Shown here: piece after piece, positions 58,663 to 64,000 of the stretch | Layout: every line of letters starts with the position of its first letter | Position numbering within the stretch: the stretch's first letter is position 1 | Assembly (NCBI GenBank): GCA_013141175.1 | Contig: JABFRN010000001.1 | Span: 186,001-250,000, forward strand | Direction of reading: 5' to 3' | Source of the DNA: Lysobacter sp. | Lineage (GTDB): Bacteria; Pseudomonadota; Gammaproteobacteria; Xanthomonadales; Xanthomonadaceae | Length of the DNA stretch: 64,000 nt | Program-made: the position numbers and the translations under genes | The notes under the pieces: model-generated | What the model saw: the letters and a program-made list of their open reading frames with translations, nothing else | The model's database searches: none | Told to the model about the DNA's origin: nothing

Positions 58663-59079
58663 ATGGGGCGCACGATTCTCGGCATGCTGGTGGGTCTGGC
58701 GACGATGTGGTTGACCGTCGCCGCACTCGAATTCCTCGGTCACGCACTGTTCCCGCCGCCCGCCGGCCTGGACCCGCAGAACCCCGAACACCTGCAGATG
58801 ATCATCGCCGCCGCGCCCACCGGCGCGCTCGTGATGTTGGTGGTCGCGTGGGCCGGCGGCAGTTTCGTAGGCGGCTGGGTCGCCGCGCGCATCGCCCGCC
58901 ATGCACGCGCCGCCGCGATCGCGGTCGCGCTGTTCGTGATGGCGGGGGTCGCCGGGATGATCATGATCGTGCCGGATCATCCGGGGTGGGTGTCTACGCT
59001 GGGTTTGGTGTTGCCTATTCCGGTGGCGTTGGTTGCTGCGAGGTTGGCGGGGAAGCGGGAGAAGACGTTGCCCAAGTGA
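58663..59079 (+). CDS. Small membrane protein of unknown function
   Basis: A 138-residue protein with about four membrane helices (ILGMLVGLATMWLTVAALEFLGHALF; GALVMLVVAWAGGSFVGGWVAA; AAIAVALFVMAGVAGMIMIV; GLVLPIPVALVAARLAG). The Gly-rich GGSFVGGWVAARIA pattern is common in small uncharacterised membrane families. Start ATG 58663 has GGGGA upstream; ATG 58648 is also possible. Its TGA overlaps the ATG of the pentapeptide gene (TGATG). Base composition is typical of the genome. Confidence 0.75.
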   Translation: MGRTILGMLVGLATMWLTVAALEFLGHALFPPPAGLDPQNPEHLQMIIAAAPTGALVMLVVAWAGGSFVGGWVAARIARHARAAAIAVALFVMAGVAGMIMIVPDHPGWVSTLGLVLPIPVALVAARLAGKREKTLPK

Positions 59080-60536
59080 TGGCTAGAAAAAAGGACGCTC
59101 TCACAATCATGATTACTCATGAAAAAGCGCTTAGTAATGCACACGCAATTTTCGCGCGATCCCACGCCGTTTACGGCAGCCCAGCGTCACCTACGAAAGC
59201 TGGATTTTTCGAGCTAGCCAAAGCAGGAAAACACACATGGAATGCATGGAGGACCGAGTATCCAGAACCTGCTGCAGATTTTAGCGGAATATTATTTGAA
59301 GAAGAAATAAATTTTTCCGATTATATTTTCGCAACAAATAAAGATGAGCAAGGACCAAATTTCTGCGGCGCCAGATTCATGAAATTAACACGCTTCCGTA
59401 ACGCCTCATTTGGAAGGATTTCGGATTTCAAAAGAGCGATTTTCGTCGAAGAATCCGATTTTTCAAGAGCACGGTTTGGGGACGATATCGAATTCGGCTC
59501 GGTGGAGTTCAGAAAGCCTACGCTTTTCAGCGCCGCCAAGTTTGGTGATGGAGCAGATTTTTCTGAGGCTCGCTTCAAAAGCACATCAATCTTCAGCAAA
59601 AGTGAATTCGGAAAACATGCGTCATTTTTTCGAACAGAATTTGGCTTACGTACTGTTTTCGTGGATTCAAATTTTGATGCGGACGCAACATTTAGAGGGG
59701 CAACATTCGGTAGCTTATTGAATTTCAACCGATCTGAATTTCAAGGAAACTGCAATTTTTCTGCCGAAAACAAAGAAGAAACAAAAAAAGAAGCACGACA
59801 ATTTCATTCCGTAAATTTTGGCGGATGCAAGTTCCTAGGAAAAGCGGACTTCTCTGGCAGAGAATTCAGAGAATCGACGCATTTTGGACCTGATATTCGT
59901 GAAAATAGGAAGCAACAAACCGTATTCAAAGGTCCTGTTCTTTTTCATTCGTGCAAGCTGCACCAAGATACATGCTTCGATGATGCGGAATTCCTCTCAC
60001 CACCCAACCCTGAAGCTGCACGCAGCTATCGCACCCTCAAGTTGGCGATGGAGCAAATCAAAGCGAGTCGTGAGGAGCAAAGATTTTTCCGTCTGGAGAT
60101 GAAATCTGAACACCCAAGCCTGCCTCGAGGCAGACGTTGGATCTCAACGCTCTACAGCCTTTTCTCGGACTACGGCTTCAGCCTGTGGCGACCCGTCATC
60201 GCACTGCTGATCTTCTCGCTTTTCCTCGGAGCAGCCTACGGGTTGCTCGCCAACAGATGCGCATCAGATTCGGAATGCAAGCAGGCCGCCATCGCGGCAA
60301 ACACAACGACAGGCGAAGAACGCACATCGGATCTGTTGAAATACACGCTCGCCAGCGTCGCTCCGGTGCCGGGTCTGGACAAAATGCAGACCGAGCTGCG
60401 GGCGCCGCTGTTCGGTCAGCATGGGTGGATCGCGGTCACCGCTGTGGTCCTGGAGATTTTTCACAAGATCGTGGCGCTGGTGATGACGTTTCTGTTTGCA
60501 CTGGCCTTACGCAATCTTTTCAAGATGAAGTCGTAG
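59079..60536 (+). CDS. Pentapeptide-repeat membrane protein of mosaic base composition
   Basis: A 485-residue protein. Residues from about 60 to 325 are pentapeptide-like repeats (A/F in fixed spacing, for example ARFGDDIEFGSVEFRKPTLF, SKSEFGKHASFF, FRGATFGSLLNF), which would form a right-handed beta helix. A charged helix follows (SYRTLKLAMEQIKASREEQRFFR). The C-terminus has two membrane helices (WRPVIALLIFSLFLGAAYGLL and IAVTAVVLEIFHKIVALVMTFLFALAL) with a Cys-containing loop (NRCASDSECKQ). A 60-base line at 59581 is 37% G+C, one at 60361 is 68%, and one in the upstream gene at 58861 is 75%. The repeat part is probably foreign. Function unknown. Confidence 0.85.
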   Translation: MARKKDALTIMITHEKALSNAHAIFARSHAVYGSPASPTKAGFFELAKAGKHTWNAWRTEYPEPAADFSGILFEEEINFSDYIFATNKDEQGPNFCGARFMKLTRFRNASFGRISDFKRAIFVEESDFSRARFGDDIEFGSVEFRKPTLFSAAKFGDGADFSEARFKSTSIFSKSEFGKHASFFRTEFGLRTVFVDSNFDADATFRGATFGSLLNFNRSEFQGNCNFSAENKEETKKEARQFHSVNFGGCKFLGKADFSGREFRESTHFGPDIRENRKQQTVFKGPVLFHSCKLHQDTCFDDAEFLSPPNPEAARSYRTLKLAMEQIKASREEQRFFRLEMKSEHPSLPRGRRWISTLYSLFSDYGFSLWRPVIALLIFSLFLGAAYGLLANRCASDSECKQAAIAANTTTGEERTSDLLKYTLASVAPVPGLDKMQTELRAPLFGQHGWIAVTAVVLEIFHKIVALVMTFLFALALRNLFKMKS

Positions 60537-60565
60537 TCGCGGCTCCCGCCGCTCCCACAAGAGCC

Positions 60566-60587
60566 GGTGCGCTGAAGCGCACCCTAT
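60566..60587. repeat. Single palindrome related to the kdsA/eno repeat
   Basis: GGTGCGC-TGAA-GCGCACC followed by CTAT. The end GCGCACCCTAT matches the end of the kdsA/eno array. It lies 11 bp before element copy B. Confidence 0.7.
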
Positions 60588-60597
60588 GTGGCTTTTA

Positions 60598-60726
60598 CCC
60601 GTCGTTCCCGCGAACGCGGGAATCCAGTGTCTTTGCGTTGGGCAGAAGCTTGAAAGTCGCTGGGTCCCCGCGTTCGCGGGGATGACGACGCTGTTTGAAA
60701 CGCTCGAAAAAGTGGGGATACCTCAG
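60598..60726 (-). repeat. Repeat element, copy B, just after the symporter stop
   Basis: Read on the minus strand it begins CTGAGGTATCCCCACTTTTTC and follows the same order of blocks as copy A at 45579-45721, with a middle about 14 bases shorter. It starts 2 bp after the stop codon of the symporter gene. Confidence 0.9.
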
Positions 60727-60728
60727 CC

Positions 60729-62045
60729 CTACACAACCTCTTCGATGCCGACATTGGTCGGCGCACGTTCGTAGATCTCGCGATCCAGCATTCCGGTCTC
60801 TTTCGCGACGAGCACCGGCACCAGCATCTGTCCGGTGACATTGGTCATGGTGCGCATCATGTCGAGGATGCGGTCGATGGCGTAGAGATAGCCGATGACT
60901 TCCAGCGGCAGGCCGGCGGCGCTGAGCACGACGGTGGCCATCACCACGGCGGTGCCGGGGACGCCTGCGGTGCCGAAGCTGCCGAGGACGGATGCGATCA
61001 GTACGATGAGGTATTGCTCGGGCGTGAGCGGGGTGCCGGTGTATTGCGCGATGAACACCGCGCACAGCGCCGGGTAGATCGCGCCGCAGCCGTCCATCTT
61101 GATGGTGGCGCCCAGCGGCACAGCGAACGCGGCGTAGTCCTTGTTGACGCCGAGGTTGTGCACGGCGCTGCGCAGCGACGAGGGCAGCGAGGCGAAACTC
61201 GACGAACTGACGAAGGCGACCTGCATGCCCGGCGCGGCGCCGCGGAAGAATTTCAGCGGGTTCAGGCCATGCGCCATCAGCAGGCCGCTGTAGACGATGA
61301 GGATGTGGATCGCGCAGGCGACATACAGCGCCAGCACGAAACTGCCCAGCGGCAGCAGCTTGTTGAAGCCATAGGCACCGACCAGCGAGGCGATCAGGCC
61401 GAAGGTGCCGATCGGGGTCATCTCCAGCACGAAGCGGGTGAGCTGGATCGAAATCTCACTGGCTTCGCCCGCCAGCTTGCGTGCCAGCGCGACCTTCTCG
61501 CCGAGTTTCACCATCGCGAAACCGACCAGCGCGGCGAAGAAGATCACCGGCAGGATCGAGCCCTTGCCCGCAGCCAGCACGGTCTCGCCTGCTGCATTCT
61601 TGACCGCGCCGATCCCGGTCAGCGCCTGGAAAGGATTGGCCGGCACCACGTTCAGCAGCACCTGCACGACGCTGGGCACCTCTTTCGGCACATAGTCCGG
61701 ATCGACCATCAGCGGTATCTGCACCATGCCCGGCTGCATCACCGTGCCGACCGCGAGACCTACAGCCACCGCGAGGACGGCGGTGATCGCGAACCACAGG
61801 AACGTGCGGCCACCCAGCGCGGCCATCGACTTCTGCCCGTGCAGCGAGGCCACCGCGTTGATCACCGCGAAGAACACCAGCGGCACCGCGATCATCTTGA
61901 TCAGGGTGACGTAGAGATTGCCGAGCGGGCCGAACCAGGTGTCGGCGGCAGGCCCCATCAGCTTGCCGGCGATGCCGCCCAATACGAAGCCAGCGAGCAC
62001 GCGCGCCCAGAACGGGATGCGGAACCAAGCCGAGATCAAGCCCAT
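60729..62045 (-). CDS. Dicarboxylate/amino acid:cation symporter (DctA/GltP family)
   Basis: A 438-residue inner-membrane symporter of the DAACS family for C4-dicarboxylates or glutamate/aspartate. Signatures are LYVTLIKMIAVPLVFFAVINA, VAFVSSSSFASLPSSL (serine-rich re-entrant loop), PLGATIKMDGCGAIYPALCAVFIAQ and GSFGTAGVPGTAVVMATVVL. Whether it is DctA or GltP cannot be decided from motifs alone. It is divergent from the alkaline phosphatase gene, 152 bp between starts. A repeat element follows its stop. Confidence 0.93.
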   Translation of the reverse strand: MGLISAWFRIPFWARVLAGFVLGGIAGKLMGPAADTWFGPLGNLYVTLIKMIAVPLVFFAVINAVASLHGQKSMAALGGRTFLWFAITAVLAVAVGLAVGTVMQPGMVQIPLMVDPDYVPKEVPSVVQVLLNVVPANPFQALTGIGAVKNAAGETVLAAGKGSILPVIFFAALVGFAMVKLGEKVALARKLAGEASEISIQLTRFVLEMTPIGTFGLIASLVGAYGFNKLLPLGSFVLALYVACAIHILIVYSGLLMAHGLNPLKFFRGAAPGMQVAFVSSSSFASLPSSLRSAVHNLGVNKDYAAFAVPLGATIKMDGCGAIYPALCAVFIAQYTGTPLTPEQYLIVLIASVLGSFGTAGVPGTAVVMATVVLSAAGLPLEVIGYLYAIDRILDMMRTMTNVTGQMLVPVLVAKETGMLDREIYERAPTNVGIEEVV

Positions 62046-62197
62046 GTGCGGTCTCCGGCGCAGCGCGCGCCCGTGAATCGATCACGCACGATAGCGGAGC
62101 ACAGCGGGCCCCGCGAGACCGGATGCAGCATGACCGCATTCCACGATTGCAACGTCGGGCGGGCATAATCGCTGCTTTCGGCCAAACCACCGCGCCC

Positions 62198-63892
62198 ATG
62201 TCCTTTCGCCACGCCCTGCTCGCCTTCGCCTGCACCCTCGCAGCCACGTCCTGCTCCACCGTCCCCGCCGCCGCTCCGCGCGCTTCGGCACCGATCGGGG
62301 TCGTCGATGTCCCGCAGATCGTGCGCCCCGGCGGCGAAACCCCGGCCTGGTGGTTCCGCGCGGGCGCTGCGCAGGCGGCATCGCGCGGTGCAATGTCCGG
62401 CAAAGCGAAGAACGTGATCCTGTTCGTCGGCGACGGCATGAGCCTGACCTCGGTCGCAGCGGCACGGATCCTCGACGGTCAGCGCAAAGGCGGCTCCGGC
62501 GAGGAGAACATGCTGAGCTGGGAAGCGTTCCAGCACACTGCGCTGAGCAAGACCTACAACACCGACAGCCAGACGCCGGACTCCGCCGGCACGATGTCGG
62601 CGATGGCCACCGGCGTGAAGACCCGCGCCGGGGTGCTGAGCATCGGCCAGGACGCCGAGCGCGGCGACTGCGCCGGCTCACTGCGCTCGCCGATGCTGAG
62701 CCTGTGGGAACTGGCCGCCAGCACCGGCCTCGCGACCGGCGTGGTCACCACCACCCGGGTCACCCACGCCACCCCGGGCGCGACCTTCACCCATTCGCCC
62801 GACCGCAACTGGGAAAACGATGCAGAGCTGTCCTCGGCCGCGATCGACGCCGGCTGCGCCGATATCGCCCGCCAGTTCGTCGAATCGCCCTACGGTCACG
62901 GCCCCGATGTGCTGATGGGCGGCGGTCGCGCGAATTTCTTTCCGGCAACCGAACGCGACCCCGAATACGACGACAAGGTCGGCCTGCGCCTGGACGGCCG
63001 CGATCTGGCGTCCGAGTGGAAGCAGCATCATCCGGCCGGCACCTACGTCTGGAACGCCGCGCAGTTCGCCGCCGCGCCGAAAACTGGGCCGCTGCTGGCG
63101 CTGTTCGAGCCCAGCCACATGCAGTACGAACACGACCGGCCGAAAGACCGTGCCGGCGAGCCTTCATTGGCGGAGATGACCCGCAGCGCGATCGAGCGCC
63201 TGCGCGTGGATCCGCAGGGCTACGTGCTGCTGGTCGAAGGCGGTCGTATCGACCACGCCCACCATTCCGGCAACGCCTACCGCGCGCTCACCGACGCGAT
63301 CGCGTTGAGCGAAGCGGTCGCGGTGGCGACCTCGATGACATCGGCGGACGACACGCTGATCCTCGTCACCGCCGATCACGCGCACACCATGACCTTCGCT
63401 GGCTACCCGGTGCGCGGCAACGCGATCCTGGGCAAGGTCAAGGGCAGCAGCGGCGAAGGCAGCAACCCCAGCGGATACGCCACCGATGCCGCCGGCCAGA
63501 CCTATACCACCCTCAGCTACGCCAATGGCCCGGGTTATGCCGGCGCCACCGACCAGCAGCCGGAAGGTCCCAAAACGTTTCTGCACGAAGTCAGCGGCTA
63601 TCAGGAAGCGAAAGACGGGCGCCCGGATCTGGGCGAGGTCGATACCGAAGCTCCGGACTACATGCAGGAAGCGATGATCCCGCTGTCGAACGAAACCCAC
63701 GGCGGCGACGATGTCGGCATCTGGGCGCGCGGCCCGGGCGCGGACGCGGTGCGCGGCACGATCGAACAGAACGCGATCTTCCACATCCTGCTGCAGGCCA
63801 CACCCGCGCTGCGCGAGCGTCTTTGCGCGGCAAAGCTGTGCAACGCGGACGGCGTGCCGGTGGAGTTGCCGAGGCCGGCGCAGTTCAGGTAG
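62198..63892 (+). CDS. phoA: Alkaline phosphatase (probable lipoprotein)
   Basis: A 564-residue periplasmic phosphomonoesterase with a lipoprotein-like signal (LLAFACTLAATSC, Cys19). Metal and catalytic residues are visible: D in LFVGDGMSLTSVAA, D128 and nucleophile S129 in TPDSAGTMSAMATG, VLLVEGGRIDHAHHSGNAY, and DH in LVTADHAHTM. Longer than E. coli PhoA (471 residues), with an insertion in the region of 200-300. The symbol rests on family, not on regulation: no clear Pho box was seen upstream. Confidence 0.92.
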   Translation: MSFRHALLAFACTLAATSCSTVPAAAPRASAPIGVVDVPQIVRPGGETPAWWFRAGAAQAASRGAMSGKAKNVILFVGDGMSLTSVAAARILDGQRKGGSGEENMLSWEAFQHTALSKTYNTDSQTPDSAGTMSAMATGVKTRAGVLSIGQDAERGDCAGSLRSPMLSLWELAASTGLATGVVTTTRVTHATPGATFTHSPDRNWENDAELSSAAIDAGCADIARQFVESPYGHGPDVLMGGGRANFFPATERDPEYDDKVGLRLDGRDLASEWKQHHPAGTYVWNAAQFAAAPKTGPLLALFEPSHMQYEHDRPKDRAGEPSLAEMTRSAIERLRVDPQGYVLLVEGGRIDHAHHSGNAYRALTDAIALSEAVAVATSMTSADDTLILVTADHAHTMTFAGYPVRGNAILGKVKGSSGEGSNPSGYATDAAGQTYTTLSYANGPGYAGATDQQPEGPKTFLHEVSGYQEAKDGRPDLGEVDTEAPDYMQEAMIPLSNETHGGDDVGIWARGPGADAVRGTIEQNAIFHILLQATPALRERLCAAKLCNADGVPVELPRPAQFR

Positions 63893-63915
63893 GGCGGCCC
63901 GAAGGCCGCTTCTAC
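63889..63915. terminator. Hairpin between alkaline phosphatase and the last gene
   Basis: GCGGCC-CGAA-GGCCGC stem within GTAGG...TTCTAC. It lies right after the phoA stop and before the converging partial gene; it resembles REP-type palindromes and has no T-run. Confidence 0.5.
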
Positions 63916-63937
63916 CGACGCAGGGCGGCATCCACGA

Positions 63938-64000
63938 TCAGAACGGCTTCGCAAGCACCAGGTAAACGACCGCGATCAGCGCGAACACCGGCACTTCGTT
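63938..64000 (-). CDS. Partial gene: C-terminus of a HemJ/CopD-like membrane protein
   Basis: Only the last 20 codons are inside the window. They read NEVPVFALIAVVYLVLAKPF and then stop TGA. The NE-P start of the helix and the KPF end match the C-terminus of HemJ-type protoporphyrinogen oxidases. The rest lies beyond the window edge, so the assignment is provisional. Confidence 0.5.
   Translation of the reverse strand, partial: NEVPVFALIAVVYLVLAKPF

Noticed and set aside
58341-59078. Upstream in-frame extension of the pentapeptide protein
   Set aside because: It overlaps the NlpC gene end, a terminator and another coding gene in a different frame. ATG 59079 is the first sensible start.
59079-60536. 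AT-rich stretch considered as a prophage or genomic island
   Set aside because: No integrase, transposase, tRNA or phage genes flank it. The change is confined to one gene and fades inside the frame.

Overview
The window is high-GC (about two thirds G+C by eye) chromosomal DNA from a gammaproteobacterium of the Xanthomonadaceae/Lysobacteraceae (Lysobacter-like). The evidence is the joint gene order: miaA-hfq-hflX-hflK-hflC-DUF2065-purA, yhbY/rlmE-ftsH-folP, pyrG-kdsA-eno-ftsB-ispD-ispF-truD, and surE-pcm-yqaA-nlpD. Abundant short palindromic repeats of a type common in that family agree with this. No rRNA, tRNA, integrase, transposase or CRISPR array was seen.

Layout. 1-5.1 kb: the 5' part of ffh, a CcsA/YpjD-like membrane protein, a small secreted protein, aquaporin Z, a pirin and an orphan polyamine-binding lipoprotein. 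5.1-8.9 kb: a coupled MOSC / alpha-beta hydrolase / rlmKL unit and a cell-wall amidase. 9-17.8 kb: the miaA-to-purA operon on the minus strand, interrupted by a secreted metzincin-type protease gene between the DUF2065 gene and purA, with a 29-bp tandem repeat between hfq and hflX. 17.9-23.4 kb: proline symporter, AlkB-type alkane hydroxylase, a repeat-rich gap and a large lipoprotein with a haem-binding CxxCH. 23.4-28.5 kb: folP, ftsH, rlmE, yhbY, a Mth938-fold protein and an M15-like lipoprotein. 28.5-31.4 kb: TonB-dependent copper receptor with DUF2946. 31.5-43.5 kb: a long minus-strand run for LPS (kdsA), isoprenoid (ispD, ispF), glycolysis (eno), CTP (pyrG), division (ftsB), tRNA pseudouridine (truD) and protein repair/stationary-phase functions (surE, pcm, nlpD). 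43.7-46.3 kb: parE and a DUF1697 gene.

The most unusual locus is 47.5-52.2 kb. Five plus-strand genes, the last four joined by 4-bp stop/start overlaps, encode three small secreted beta-rich proteins, a periplasmic chaperone-like protein and a 702-residue predicted outer-membrane barrel ending in an SdrD-B-like domain. It looks like a surface-appendage or secretion system without a recognisable classical usher.

52.4-58.5 kb: a DMT permease, N-formylglutamate amidohydrolase, DUF2892 protein, a Crp/Fnr regulator coupled to a DadA-like dehydrogenase, SlyD, and two NlpC/P60 hydrolases. 58.6-60.5 kb: a small membrane protein coupled to a compositionally mosaic pentapeptide-repeat membrane protein (37% G+C in its middle, 68% near its end). 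The window closes with a dicarboxylate/glutamate symporter, an alkaline phosphatase and the last codons of a HemJ/CopD-like gene.

Two intergenic repeat families stand out: a 130-143 bp element placed in the same orientation just after the stop codons of parE and the symporter gene, and a 33-bp palindromic tandem repeat between kdsA and eno.
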